A stretch of 64,000 nt of DNA from Nitratidesulfovibrio sp. SRB-5 (GCF_019931275.1 NZ_JAIOTY010000001.1:1178001-1242000), one strand, 5' to 3'. Positions 45,239-55,034 are shown, counted from the first letter of the stretch. Translations and numbers: made by a program. Notes: a model not told the origin generated them from the letters alone.

Positions 45239-46948
45239 TCAGTCTTCGCTCCCGGGCTCACTCAGGATGACACAGTGCGGCGGCGGGCTTCCGCCCGTCA
45301 GCGTTTCCTCGGGCACCTGCGTGGCCCGCACCGTGCGGTTGCGGCCACAGCGCTTGGCCATGTACAGCGCCGCGTCCGCCACGTGCATCCAGCGACCGGG
45401 TTCCATATCCGGGCGCGACTCGGCCACGCCCGCGCTGACCGTCATGGGGATGGGGCCGTCGGCATGGGGCAGCGGGGTTTCCTGCACCTTGCGGCGCACC
45501 CGTTCCAGCAGGGTTACGGCTTCACGCTCGCCCGTGTCGGGCAGCAGCAGGGCGAATTCCTCGCCGCCCACGCGGGCCAGCAGGTCCGGTTCGCGCAACT
45601 GGTTGCGGATGATCTCGGTCACGTGGGCCAGCATGGCATCGCCCACGCCGTGGCCGTGCTGGTCGTTCACCGCCTTGAAGTGGTCAAGGTCCAGCATGGC
45701 CAGGGCCAGCGGGTGGCCGCTGCGCGCGCTGCGGGCCAGTTCGGCGTTCATGGCCTCGTCCAGCCGCCGCCGGTTGAAGCAGCCGGTCAGGTGGTCGCGT
45801 TCCGCAATGCGGCGCAGTTCCTCGTTCAGGCGGGTGAGGGCCTGGTTGTTGCCCTCTATGATGCGCAACTGCGCATGGTTGTGCAGGGTGTAGATGACGG
45901 CGGAAAGCAGGGTGCCCAGCACGGCCAGGCCGCACAGCACCGCGAAGTGGAAGCGCACCTGCCGCCGGTCCTCCAGGCTCAGGGCTTCGCCCACCTCTTC
46001 GGCCACGTGCAGCGAAAGGCCGTCCTGCGGGCGGTGGATCACCCCCAGCAGCGCGGGGCGGGTGGCATCGCCGATGAGCGTCAGCCCGTGCTTTTCGCCG
46101 ATGCCCCGCACCACGAAGGGGCGCAGCGACAGCTCGGGAAACGCCTCGCGCTTGTAGCGCAGGATGCGCGCGGAGATGGGCATGTCGCGCACCGGGGCAT
46201 CCGGCAGGGCATGGAATATGTGCGTCTTGTCGTTGGCCAGCACCACCACGCCCTGTTCGTCGGTGATGAAGGCGGCGTCCAGGCGCAGTCGGCGCGAAAG
46301 GGTGGGCAGGTCGGTCTTCACGGCCACCACGCCCAGCACCGTGCCGTACTGGCGCACCGGAGAGGCGAAGAAGAACCCCGGCACGCTGGAAACGCGCCCC
46401 ACGGCAAACTGGCGGCCACGCTCGCCGGACATGGCGGCGATGAAGTAGGCGCGGTCGGCGTAGTTGGTGCCCAGCAGGCTGTCCGCGGAGTCGTAGTTGC
46501 TGGTGGCAATGCACGTGCCGGAGTGGTCCATGAGCCAGGCGATGTGCAGGTCCATGGTTTCGGCAAAGGTCTTCAGGAAGGTGTTGACGGGGGCACGGCG
46601 CCTCACGTCGGCCTGCTGCTGTTTGCGCGGTGCCGCCTCCGGCCTTGGTGCCGCCTCGTCACGTATGCGGTCGTCCTGTGCCAGCAGGTCGGGCAGGCGG
46701 CGCAGCCCGGCAAAGGCCAGCTCGAATTCGTCGTTCACCGTGCGCTGGCGCAGGGCCAGCCGCGCCTTGGCATCGGCCACCATGTCATCCAGCGCGCGGA
46801 CCGCCCACATGTCGGCATATCTGTCGGCCACGTAGAGTGCGCAGGGCAGCAGCAGTATCAGTGTCAGCAGCAGCAGGCGGATGGGGGTGCGTTCCGCGTG
46901 CAGGCGGAACAATGCGAAGGGAGAAAGCGGGCGGGTCGGCAAGGGCAT
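45239..46948 (-). CDS. Membrane diguanylate cyclase with Cache sensor
   Basis: Makes cyclic di-GMP. The 569-residue protein has a first transmembrane segment (RLLLLTLILLLPCALYV, residues 22-39), an extracytoplasmic double-Cache-like sensor (about 45-340), a second transmembrane segment (about 350-370), and a C-terminal GGDEF domain with the active motif GGEEF in ARVGGEEFALLLPD near residue 468. The start was chosen at the ATG before PLPTRPLSP. It faces leftward between ruvC and ruvA. The ligand is unknown. Confidence 0.92.
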   Translation of the reverse strand: MPLPTRPLSPFALFRLHAERTPIRLLLLTLILLLPCALYVADRYADMWAVRALDDMVADAKARLALRQRTVNDEFELAFAGLRRLPDLLAQDDRIRDEAAPRPEAAPRKQQQADVRRRAPVNTFLKTFAETMDLHIAWLMDHSGTCIATSNYDSADSLLGTNYADRAYFIAAMSGERGRQFAVGRVSSVPGFFFASPVRQYGTVLGVVAVKTDLPTLSRRLRLDAAFITDEQGVVVLANDKTHIFHALPDAPVRDMPISARILRYKREAFPELSLRPFVVRGIGEKHGLTLIGDATRPALLGVIHRPQDGLSLHVAEEVGEALSLEDRRQVRFHFAVLCGLAVLGTLLSAVIYTLHNHAQLRIIEGNNQALTRLNEELRRIAERDHLTGCFNRRRLDEAMNAELARSARSGHPLALAMLDLDHFKAVNDQHGHGVGDAMLAHVTEIIRNQLREPDLLARVGGEEFALLLPDTGEREAVTLLERVRRKVQETPLPHADGPIPMTVSAGVAESRPDMEPGRWMHVADAALYMAKRCGRNRTVRATQVPEETLTGGSPPPHCVILSEPGSED

Positions 46949-47276
46949 GCGGGGGCTCCGGGCGGGTTTCCCTGATGCGGGGTGCGTGGGATCATACGGG
47001 GTTTTCCGATTCGTACCAAGGGCGTTATCCGGAAAGGAAGGTTTTTTCCGGCGGGCGGACTGGGCCGTACCGGACAGGACCGGACAGGACCGGGCTGGAG
47101 TGGGCCAGGCAGTGTCGAACTGGGCCAGACAGGGCGAACTGGGCCAGGCAGGGGCGAGCTGGGCCAGGCAGGCGGGATAGGGCGGGGCATGCTGGGCAGG
47201 CTGTGGCAGGACCGTGCTGCGCGCCCGGCTTTCGGCCCGGACGCTTTTTGTGTAGGGTGCCGCGAGAGGTGGAACC
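46949..47276. repeat. Repeat-rich gap upstream of ruvA
   Basis: Positions 47100-47180 contain four degenerate copies of a roughly 20-bp unit (CTGGGCCAGGCAGGGGCGAG type), with a further ACCGGACAGG doublet at 47075-47095. No gene seen. Confidence 0.6.
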
Positions 47277-47885
47277 ATGATCGCGTATGTCGAAGGCCGC
47301 GTTGCCGAAATTTCCGGCAATGCCTGCGTGGTGGTGACGGATGGGGGCGTGGGGTACGAGGTGCACCTGCCCGCGCACACCCTGTCGCGCCTGCCGGAAC
47401 GGGGCGGGCAGGTGGCCTTTCACGTGCGGACGGAAGTGCGCGAGGATGCCCTGGAACTGTTCGGCTTTTCCTCCTGGGACGAACGGCAGACCTTCATGGT
47501 GCTCACCACCATCAGCAAGGTGGGCGCGCGCACGGCTCTGGCCATCCTTTCGCAGTTCCGCCCCGACGACCTGCGCCGCCTGGTGGTGGAGGACGACGTG
47601 CTGGCGCTGACGCGGGTGTCCGGCATCGGCAAAAAGACCGCGCAACACATCTTTCTGGAATTGAAGTACAAACTGAAGGTGGAAGAACTGCCCGCGGGCC
47701 TTGTGCTGGCGGGCGGGGCCGCGCCGGGCGGGGTGTTCCGCGATGCGCTGGCCGGGCTTGGCAACCTTGGCTACCTCGAGGACGAGGCCGCCCCGGTGCT
47801 GAAGGAAGTGCTGAAGGCCGAGCCAGACCTTGACGTGGCCGGGGCGCTGCGCGCGGCCCTGAAGGCCCTGGCGAGGGGGCGCTGA
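47277..47885 (+). CDS. ruvA: Holliday junction DNA-binding protein RuvA
   Basis: Binds Holliday junctions and loads RuvB. The 202-residue protein has the N-terminal OB fold ([12 protein letters not shown]), two helix-hairpin-helix motifs ([14 protein letters not shown] and [17 protein letters not shown]), and a C-terminal helical domain. Its stop overlaps the ruvB start (TGATG). Confidence 0.95.
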   Translation: MIAYVEGRVAEISGNACVVVTDGGVGYEVHLPAHTLSRLPERGGQVAFHVRTEVREDALELFGFSSWDERQTFMVLTTISKVGARTALAILSQFRPDDLRRLVVEDDVLALTRVSGIGKKTAQHIFLELKYKLKVEELPAGLVLAGGAAPGGVFRDALAGLGNLGYLEDEAAPVLKEVLKAEPDLDVAGALRAALKALARGR

Positions 47886-48889
47886 TGACGGCACAGTGCA
47901 AGGGACCGGATGGAGGGGGCGCAGGCAACTGCGCAACCATCTGCATGGACGAGAACGTGCGGCCGCGCAGCCTGGACGATTTCATCGGGCAGGACGAGTT
48001 GCGGGCCAACCTCAAGGTTTTCGTGGCGGCGGCGCTGGAGCGCGGGCAGGCCATGGACCACCTGCTGTTCTACGGCAACCCCGGCCTCGGCAAGACCACC
48101 CTGGCCCAGATCATCGCGGCGGAACTGGGCGTGAACCTGGTGTCCACCTCCGGCCCGGTGCTTGAGCGCAGCGGCGACCTGGCGGCCATCCTGACCAACC
48201 TCGGGCGGCACGACATCCTGTTCGTGGACGAGATCCACCGCATGCCCGTGGCGGTAGAGGAAGTGCTGTACCCCGCGCTGGAGGACTTCAAGCTGGACCT
48301 GGTCATCGGCCAGGGACCGGGGGCGCGCACGGTGAAGATCGACCTCGAGCCGTTCACCCTGGTGGGGGCCACCACCCGCATCGGGCTGTTGTCGTCGCCC
48401 CTGCGCGACCGCTTCGGCATCATCAGCAGGCTGGAATTCTATTCGCCCGCCGACCTTGCGCGCATCGTCACGCGCACGGCGCGCATCCTGGGGGCCAACC
48501 TGACCCCGGAAGGCGCGGTGGAGATAGGCCGCCGCTCGCGGGGCACCCCGCGCATCGCCAACCGGCTGCTGCGCCGGGTGCGCGATTTCGCCGCCGTGCA
48601 CGGCAACGGCACCATCACCCCGGAACAGGCATCCGCCGCGCTGGGCCGCATGGACGTGGACGAGAGCGGGTTGGACCAGATGGACCGCAAGCTGCTGTCC
48701 GTGCTCATAGAGCACTTCGGCGGCGGCCCGGTGGGGGTGAAGACCCTGGCCGTGGCCTGCTCCGAAGAGGTGCGAACCATAGAAGACATTTACGAACCGT
48801 ACCTGATCCAGTGCGGCTTTCTGAAGCGCACCCCGCGTGGTCGCGTGGCCACGGCCAAGGCTTACCGGCACCTCAACCTGCTGGCCTGA
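47885..48889 (+). CDS. ruvB: Holliday junction branch migration ATPase RuvB
   Basis: AAA+ motor for branch migration. The 334-residue protein has [14 protein letters not shown] near the N-terminus, Walker [12 protein letters not shown], Walker [11 protein letters not shown], and the winged-helix C-terminus ending [16 protein letters not shown]. One base overlap with ruvA. Confidence 0.96.
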   Translation: MTAQCKGPDGGGAGNCATICMDENVRPRSLDDFIGQDELRANLKVFVAAALERGQAMDHLLFYGNPGLGKTTLAQIIAAELGVNLVSTSGPVLERSGDLAAILTNLGRHDILFVDEIHRMPVAVEEVLYPALEDFKLDLVIGQGPGARTVKIDLEPFTLVGATTRIGLLSSPLRDRFGIISRLEFYSPADLARIVTRTARILGANLTPEGAVEIGRRSRGTPRIANRLLRRVRDFAAVHGNGTITPEQASAALGRMDVDESGLDQMDRKLLSVLIEHFGGGPVGVKTLAVACSEEVRTIEDIYEPYLIQCGFLKRTPRGRVATAKAYRHLNLLA

Positions 48890-49152
48890 CCATCCGGCCA
48901 GATCATCTGGCCAGATCATCTGACCTGCCACTGGCTTGACGGCGGGCGGCCCCACAGGTCAATCCCGCGTGACCCGACCTGTGTGGTCAATTTCGCGCGG
49001 CCCGACCCATGCAGCCTGACCTGTGCTGCCTGACCCGTGCGGCCTGCCCCGTGCGGACTGGCTGCCGCCGGACAGGTTGCGCGCGGTAGGATATGCGCCG
49101 CAATATCCTGTCTCCACCCCTTGCCCGGCCATCTGCCGGTTACGGAATCCCC

Positions 49153-49884
49153 ATGCCCAAGACGACGCTGCGGGTCGAACTGCTGGCCCATACCCCGGAA
49201 CCGCTCTCGCTCATCTATGCCGCCTTTCGCCAGTGCTACCATTCCGGGTTCGTGGCCGACATGTGGCCGCGCCTGCTGTCCGGCGAGATCGCGCGCGAGA
49301 AGCAGGCCCAGTTCGTGGCTTCGGTGATGGAATCAGGCCATGCCAGCCCGGTGGAGCACGTCAGCTTTACCTTCGCGGCGGAAGGGGTGTCCCGCGCGCT
49401 GACCCACCAGTTGGTGCGCCACCGCATCGCCTCGTATTCGCAGCAAAGCCAGCGCTACGTGGACGGCAGCAACTTCGACTACGTGCTGCCCCCGGCCATT
49501 GCCCGCAATCCGCAGGCCCTGGCCCGCTTCGAGCAGTGCATGGCCGAGATCGGCGACGCCTACCGCGACATCAAGGCCCTGCTGGAAGCCGACGGCAGGG
49601 CCGGGTCCAGGTCCAACGAGGATGCCCGCTTCGTGCTGCCACAGGCGGCGGAAACGCGCATCGTGCTGACCATGAACTGCCGCAGCCTGCTCAACTTCTT
49701 CGAGCATCGCTGCTGCATGCGCGCCCAGTGGGAGATCCGGGCCATGGCCGACGCCATGCTGGGCCTGTGCCGCGGCGTGCTGCCGGAACTGTTCGCCGTG
49801 GCCGGGGCCAAGTGCGAACGGCTGGGCTACTGCCCGGAGGGCGAACGGTTCACCTGTGGCCGGTATCCCCTGCGTCAGCCCTGA
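49153..49884 (+). CDS. thyX: Flavin-dependent thymidylate synthase ThyX
   Basis: Makes dTMP from dUMP using FAD and methylene-tetrahydrofolate. The 243-residue protein has the RHR-x7-S signature as RHRIASYSQQSQR near residue 90 and the dUMP/FAD-binding ELQHRF-like helix region (MNCRSLLNFFEHR) near residue 175. The start was chosen at the ATG beginning PKTTLRVEL. The 263-bp gap before it contains short imperfect repeats (GGCCAGATCATCT doublet at 48897-48920). Confidence 0.93.
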   Translation: MPKTTLRVELLAHTPEPLSLIYAAFRQCYHSGFVADMWPRLLSGEIAREKQAQFVASVMESGHASPVEHVSFTFAAEGVSRALTHQLVRHRIASYSQQSQRYVDGSNFDYVLPPAIARNPQALARFEQCMAEIGDAYRDIKALLEADGRAGSRSNEDARFVLPQAAETRIVLTMNCRSLLNFFEHRCCMRAQWEIRAMADAMLGLCRGVLPELFAVAGAKCERLGYCPEGERFTCGRYPLRQP

Positions 49885-50465
49885 GTGATCGTGCGCAAGC
49901 GCACGGCCAGCGGGAAGCCGGCGGGAAGCCGCTGGCAGACGGGCGGGGGGCGCCACGCGCAACGTCTTTTTTCCGCATGGCGGGCGGAATCGCACTGCGT
50001 TGGCCAACACTCTGAAAAGACAGGCTGTCCAATGGCTTTTGCTGCGTTCGAGGCAGCGTTGTTTCCCGCCGCGCGTGTGGGCGGCTGCCCTGTCTCTTTG
50101 TCGGGACACGGCGCTGCACGTGCCTGCTCGGTGACGCGGGATGCCGGGCGCAGTGTATTTGTTTCACGCGGATGGTGTCGTGGTGAGAAAAAAATAGATG
50201 CACGGGCAATTTTTGGGCGTAATTCAAGAATGTGCCTGTGGAAAAGTTTTTTCGTTGATGTGGAAAACAGGGGTTCTCGGCTGTGGAAAGTCTTGCCTGC
50301 CAAGGTGTCCGCAAAACGGCGGAATGACGCCATCGAGTGGTTAGATTCTGTGATTGCAGTTGGTTATCTCGAAAAAAGTCTTGGGAAACAGGGCGCGAGT
50401 TACGCATGACGACAGGCGCTTTTTCTCTGTTGCAACCCAACCTCGAACTCCGTAAACCAAGCACC
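49885..50465. other. dnaA upstream region
   Basis: 581 bp without a convincing gene; an open frame crossing it has no recognisable motif. The last 250 bp are AT-rich compared with the flanks and include three phased DnaA-box-like sequences. Confidence 0.6.
50237..50290 (-). promoter_or_regulatory. Phased DnaA-box cluster
   Basis: On the minus strand TTTTCCACA at 50237-50245 and 50259-50267 (both fit TTWTNCACA exactly) and CTTTCCACA at 50282-50290 (one mismatch). Start-to-start spacing is 22 and 23 bp, about two helical turns. They lie 176-229 bp before the dnaA start. Confidence 0.65.
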
Positions 50466-51962
50466 ATGATTTCAATTTGGGGCCAAATTCAGAATATTCT
50501 AGAAAAGAGTCTCAATCCGGGGCTCTTCAAGGTCTGGATCTCGCCGTTGGCGGCAGAGGTCCAGGACGACGTGCTGCGCCTGGTGGCTCCCAACGAATTC
50601 GTTGCGGCCTGGGTCCGCGACCGGCTGCTGGATGACATCGTGCAGGCGGCCACCGCCGTGCTGGGCAGTGCCCCCACCGTGGTGGTGGATGCCGCGCCGC
50701 AGGGCGCGGGCAGCCTTTCGCCGCGCATGGGCCGCGCGGGTGCATCCGCATCCGCCGCCGTACCGGGCGCGAATGCCGCAGACGGCACCCAGCCCGTGCC
50801 CGCCGTCCAGATTTCCTCTGCCGTGCAGGCCGTGGCCGCCCGCTCCGCATCCGGCGTCGGTGCGCGTGCCGCCCACGTCGCCCAGCCCTCACAGCTGGGC
50901 CTGCCGCTGGACATGCCCGCCCCGAACCGCGCCCTTAACTGGCGCTTTTCGTTCGACTCGTTCGTGGTGGGGCCCAACAACGAACTGGCCTTTGCGGCCT
51001 CGCGCGGCATCTGCCGCGAAACCCTTTCCGCAGACACGCTGTTTCTCAGCTCCGGTCCGGGCCTTGGCAAGACGCACCTGATGCAGGCCGTGGGCCGCGC
51101 CCTGTGCGAGGCCAGCAACCGCGCCACGCCGCGCGTGGAGTACCTGACCGCCGAGGAATTCGCCACCCGGCTCATCGCCGCCCTGAAGGCGCGGGAAGTG
51201 GACCGCTTCAAGGCCCGCTACCGCGACGTTGACGTGCTGCTGCTGGAGGACGTGCATTTCCTTCAGGGCAAGGAACGCATGCAGGACGAGGTGCTGGCCA
51301 CGGTGAAGGCGCTGAAGTCGCGCGGCAGCCGCGTGGTGCTGTCCAGCTCGTTCGCCGCGCGCGACCTCAAGAACCTGGATACCCAGTTGGTGTCGCGGTT
51401 CTGCTCCGGCTTTCTTGCGCACATCGACAAGCCCGGCTTCGAGACCCGCCGTCGCATCCTGTGCGAAAAGGCCCGCCTGCATCAGGTGATGCTGCCCGAC
51501 AACGTCACCGATCTGCTGGCCGACCGCATCCGCACCGACGTGCGCCAGATCGAAAGCTGCCTGCACAACCTGGTGCTGAAGGCCAAGCTGCTGAACCGCC
51601 AGATTTCCATGGAGATGGCCTGGGAAGTGCTTGGCCACTATGCCCAGCAGGAAGTGGTCATGGACTTCGAGGGCATCGTGCGCAAGGTGTGCGAAGGCTT
51701 CGGCATTTCGCCCAAGCAGCTCAATTCGCGCAGCCGCAAGCGTGAATACGTGGTTGCCCGCAACTCCGTGTTCTACCTGGCCCGCAAGCACACCGACCTT
51801 TCTCTGAAGGAGATCGGCGACCGGTTCAGCCGCCGCCATTCCACGGTGCTGAAGGGCATCACCTCCATCGAGCGCGAAATGAGCCGCGAAACGCCGTTGG
51901 GCCGTCAGGTCACCAACACGCTGTCGCTCATCGAACGCAACGGTCGAATTACCTACCCCTAG
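50466..51962 (+). CDS. dnaA: DnaA-family replication initiator
   Basis: A 498-residue AAA+ initiator: N-terminal domain I ([26 protein letters not shown]), a Pro/Ala/Ser linker with low-complexity sequence (about 80-150), Walker [10 protein letters not shown] near residue 200, Walker [13 protein letters not shown] near residue 258, and C-terminal helix-turn-helix DNA binding [12 protein letters not shown], a variant of the usual DnaA signature RDHSTVL. No dnaN or gyrB is adjacent, so this may be a second dnaA paralogue. The start was chosen at MISIWGQI. Confidence 0.9.
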   Translation: MISIWGQIQNILEKSLNPGLFKVWISPLAAEVQDDVLRLVAPNEFVAAWVRDRLLDDIVQAATAVLGSAPTVVVDAAPQGAGSLSPRMGRAGASASAAVPGANAADGTQPVPAVQISSAVQAVAARSASGVGARAAHVAQPSQLGLPLDMPAPNRALNWRFSFDSFVVGPNNELAFAASRGICRETLSADTLFLSSGPGLGKTHLMQAVGRALCEASNRATPRVEYLTAEEFATRLIAALKAREVDRFKARYRDVDVLLLEDVHFLQGKERMQDEVLATVKALKSRGSRVVLSSSFAARDLKNLDTQLVSRFCSGFLAHIDKPGFETRRRILCEKARLHQVMLPDNVTDLLADRIRTDVRQIESCLHNLVLKAKLLNRQISMEMAWEVLGHYAQQEVVMDFEGIVRKVCEGFGISPKQLNSRSRKREYVVARNSVFYLARKHTDLSLKEIGDRFSRRHSTVLKGITSIEREMSRETPLGRQVTNTLSLIERNGRITYP

Positions 51963-52233
51963 CCATGGGGGGTGCCGCCGCGTACGCGGTTGGCAGGGCG
52001 CATGCCATTACGGCGGCGCGGACCTCCCCGGTTCGCGCCGCCTTTCGTTTTGTCCGTGCCCGGGGGGCGGACAGGAACAGCAGAGACACCGGCAGGCTGC
52101 CCGACCTGCGGATGTCATTGGCATGGCGGGCTTTTCATTTACGGCACGCTGGGGTATCGCAATGCTTCCCCCAGCCATCGAGAGCGCTACCGCAATGTAC
52201 GGGGGCGCCGGAGCACAACAGGAGGACCGGACG

Positions 52234-52788
52234 ATGCAACAACCGCCCTACAAGGAAATAGCGCCGCGCCTGGCCGGGCTGCGTGACGCCTGCGGCTTTA
52301 CGCGGCAGGAACTGGCGGACAAGGTGGGCGCAACCGAGGCAGAGGTGGCCCGCTTCGAAAGCGGCGAGGTGGAGATACCGGTGAGCTTTCTCACCGACGT
52401 GGCCCGCGAATGCGGCGTGGACCTGACCGCGCTGATTTCCGGCGGCGACGCCCACCTGCACGGCTACAGCCTGGTGCGCAAGGGCGAGGGCCTTTCGGTG
52501 CAGCGCCGCAAGGACTACGACTACTGGAACCTGGCCTCGCGCTTCACCAACCGGCGCATGGAGCCGTTTCTGGTGCGCGTGCCCCCCAAGGAAGAAAAGG
52601 ATCTGGTGTTCAACTACCACCGGGGCCAGGAATTCATCTACATCCTGGAAGGCCGCCTGGAGATATGGTTGAACGACGCGCGCCACGTGCTGGCCGCGGG
52701 TGACAGCCTGTACTTCAGTTCGCGCATCCCGCACGCCCTGCGCGGCCTTGATGGTGTGGATGCGGTCTTTCTGGACGTAATTAGCTAG
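52234..52788 (+). CDS. XRE-type regulator with C-terminal cupin
   Basis: 184 residues: an N-terminal helix-turn-helix of the XRE/Cro type (LRDACGFTRQELADKVGATEAEVARFESGE, residues 14-43) and a C-terminal cupin (about residues 100-180; FNYHRGQEFIYILEGRLEIWLN and SLYFSSRIPHALRG). Such regulators bind a small ligand in the cupin. It precedes an acyl-CoA synthetase gene by 328 bp and may control it. A strong GGAGGA precedes the start. Its TAG stop is fused to palindromic element C. Confidence 0.9.
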   Translation: MQQPPYKEIAPRLAGLRDACGFTRQELADKVGATEAEVARFESGEVEIPVSFLTDVARECGVDLTALISGGDAHLHGYSLVRKGEGLSVQRRKDYDYWNLASRFTNRRMEPFLVRVPPKEEKDLVFNYHRGQEFIYILEGRLEIWLNDARHVLAAGDSLYFSSRIPHALRGLDGVDAVFLDVIS

Positions 52789-52997
52789 GGCCGTCCCGGT
52801 GGGCCTTTCGTCCGCTGGCTGACCGACCCGAAGGGCGCGAAGCGTGCCCGTTAAGCGAGCTTGCGAGCTTTACGGGCATCGAGCGCAACGCGGTCAAACA
52901 GCGTCCGGCATTCGGTCAAATACCGAAAGCGTATGTTCCCTCAGGCCGGACTTGTTTTCCTTGCCAGCGAACGAAAATCCGCACCGGGCCGCGGTCC
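52788..52997 (+). repeat. TAG-fused palindromic element, copy C
   Basis: 210 bp starting at the TAG stop. The arms pair as CCCGGTG/CACCGGG (different from copies A, B and D). Next is CCGCTGGC with GCCAGCGA, where both sides changed relative to copy B; then GCCCGTTAAGC with GCTTTACGGGC; then GTCCGGC with GCCGGAC. Shares GACCGACCCGAAGGGCGCG with A and B, and GCGAGCTTGCGAG with B. Confidence 0.9.
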
Positions 52998-53115
52998 TTC
53001 GGGCGTAGCCCGCTATTACGCCGCAGGAAAACGCCCCCACCGCCACCATGGGGGGCGCGCCGTACACGCCATCAGTCAACAAGCCCGCAAGGGTTTGCTT
53101 CACAGGGATGCACCC

Positions 53116-54789
53116 ATGACCTACACCACAAAGTTTACGGCCAAGGATTACAAGGAATTCTGCGCCGCGTTCCGCATCGACGCCCCGGACACCTTCAATT
53201 TCGCCTTTGATGTGCTGGACCCCATCGCGGCGGCTGACCCGGGTCGGCTGTGCATAGCCCATGTGGATGATGCGGGCGTGCGGCGCGACTACTCCTTCGC
53301 CTGGATGGCCGAGGCCTCTGCCAAACTGGCCAATGCGCTGCGTTTGCAGGGCATCCGCAAGGGCGACCGGGTGATGCTGGTGCTGTACCGGCGCATCGAG
53401 TTCTGGGTGTCCATGCTGGCCCTGCACCGCCTTGGCGCGGTGGCCATTCCCGCACCGGCCCAGCTCACCCCCAAGGACATCGTGTTCCGCGTGGAGCGCG
53501 CCAAGACCCGGTGCGTCATCGTGGACCATTCCATCACCGACCGCGTGGAGGCCGCCCGGCCCGACTGTCCCGGCCTTGCCGTGTGCGTGCAGGTGGGCGG
53601 CGACGCCCTGCCGCGCGGCTGGGTGGACTACGACACCATCTTCACCCCGGCGGAGGCCAGGTTTCCCCGTCCGGAAAGCCCGCTGGAATTCGCGGGCGGT
53701 GAAGACCCGCTGCTGATCTTCTTTTCGTCCGGCACCACGGGCATGCCCAAGATGGTGGAGCACGTGCACACCTATCCGCTGGGCCACCTGCTGACCGGCA
53801 TGTACTGGCACGACCTGGTGCCCGGCGACCTGCACCTGACCCTGGCCGACACCGGCTGGGGCAAGGCGGTGTGGGGCAAGTTCTACGGCCAGTGGATGGC
53901 CGGGGCCTCGGTGTTCGTCTACGACTTCCGGGGCAAGTTCGAACCGGCGGCCCTGCTGGACGTGCTGGCCACCCACGCCGTGACCACCTTCTGCGCGCCG
54001 CCCACCGTGTACCGCTTTCTGGTCCGGCAGGATCTGTCCACGTACGACCTGTCGAAGCTGCGCCACTGCACCACGGCGGGCGAACTGCTGAACGACAGCG
54101 TGTTCCACGCCTGGAAGGCCGCCACCGGCCTTGAAATCCACGAAGGCTACGGGCAGACCGAAACCACCCTGCAAATCGCCACGTTGCCGTGCATGACCCC
54201 CAAGGCGGGTTCCATCGGTCGCCCCATGCCCGGCTGGGATGTGGTGTTGCAGGACGCGGCGGGCAACATCTGCCCCCCCGGCGAGGAAGGCGAAATCTGC
54301 GTGCGCGTGGCCGAGGGCCTGCCCGTGGGGCTGTTCCGGGGCTACCTGGAAGAGCCGGAAAAGACCGCCTCGGTTATGTTCGGCGGCTACTACCACACCG
54401 GCGACAAGGCCTGGATGGACGAAGACGGCTACTACTGGTTCCTGGGCCGCGTGGATGACCTGATCAAGAGCTCTGGCTACCGCATCGGACCGTTCGAGGT
54501 GGAAAGCGCCCTCGTGGCCCACCCCGCCGTGGTGGAGGCCGCCGTGACCGGCGTGCCCGATCCGCTGCGCGGACAGGCCGTGAAAGCCACCGTGGTGCTG
54601 GCCGCTGGCTACACCGCCTCGGACGCACTGACCAAGGAGCTTCAGGACCACGTGAAGAAGGTGACCGCGCCGTACAAGTACCCGCGCATCATCGACTACG
54701 TGGCCGAACTGCCCAAGACCATCAGCGGCAAGATCAAGCGTGCCGAAATCCGCGAACGCGACCAGCAGGCCGGTGGGCCCGGGGCGTAG
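53116..54789 (+). CDS. AMP-forming acyl-CoA synthetase
   Basis: Activates a carboxylic acid as acyl-AMP and transfers it to CoA. The 557-residue protein has the AMP-binding motif FFSSGTTGMPK near residue 204, GYGQTE near residue 345, GDKAWMDEDGYYWFLGR near residue 430, and the catalytic lysine segment KTISGKIKR at the end. It is closest to the medium-chain/propionyl synthetase type, but the substrate cannot be read. The start was chosen at the ATG before TYTTKFTAKD. Confidence 0.9.
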   Translation: MTYTTKFTAKDYKEFCAAFRIDAPDTFNFAFDVLDPIAAADPGRLCIAHVDDAGVRRDYSFAWMAEASAKLANALRLQGIRKGDRVMLVLYRRIEFWVSMLALHRLGAVAIPAPAQLTPKDIVFRVERAKTRCVIVDHSITDRVEAARPDCPGLAVCVQVGGDALPRGWVDYDTIFTPAEARFPRPESPLEFAGGEDPLLIFFSSGTTGMPKMVEHVHTYPLGHLLTGMYWHDLVPGDLHLTLADTGWGKAVWGKFYGQWMAGASVFVYDFRGKFEPAALLDVLATHAVTTFCAPPTVYRFLVRQDLSTYDLSKLRHCTTAGELLNDSVFHAWKAATGLEIHEGYGQTETTLQIATLPCMTPKAGSIGRPMPGWDVVLQDAAGNICPPGEEGEICVRVAEGLPVGLFRGYLEEPEKTASVMFGGYYHTGDKAWMDEDGYYWFLGRVDDLIKSSGYRIGPFEVESALVAHPAVVEAAVTGVPDPLRGQAVKATVVLAAGYTASDALTKELQDHVKKVTAPYKYPRIIDYVAELPKTISGKIKRAEIRERDQQAGGPGA

Positions 54790-54867
54790 CGGGTCTTTCG
54801 ATTCTTTGTGAGGCGCTGGCGTTTTGGTTTTTGTTGTTTTTGTACGCCTCCGGCGTGCAGGGGGCTA

Positions 54868-54971
54868 CCGCGCGTTGCGATCGCCATCCGTAATGCTCGA
54901 AGACTCGCATAACGGCTGCCGCGCGTTGCGATCGCCATCCGTAATGCTCGAAGACTCGCATAACGGCTGCC
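54868..54971. repeat. 51-bp tandem duplication
   Basis: Two almost identical 51-bp units containing CGCGTTGCGATCGCCATCCG and AGACTCGCATAACGGCTG, placed right after the acyl-CoA synthetase gene. No gene inside. Confidence 0.95.
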
Positions 54972-55005
54972 GTCCCCTGCACCCCTTCAAGGTAAAAAAA
55001 AAGAA

Positions 55006-55034
55006 CGGGGAGAAGGCGTATCGCCTTCTCCCCG
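55006..55034. terminator. Perfect 13-bp hairpin, bidirectional terminator
   Basis: CGGGGAGAAGGCG/CGCCTTCTCCCCG with a 3-nt loop; a long A-run precedes it and CTTTACTTTC follows, so it can serve both flanking genes. Confidence 0.85.

Noticed and set aside
49885-50409. A gene in the dnaA upstream region
   Set aside because: The open frame has no recognisable motif, covers the DnaA boxes and falls in AT-rich regulatory sequence.
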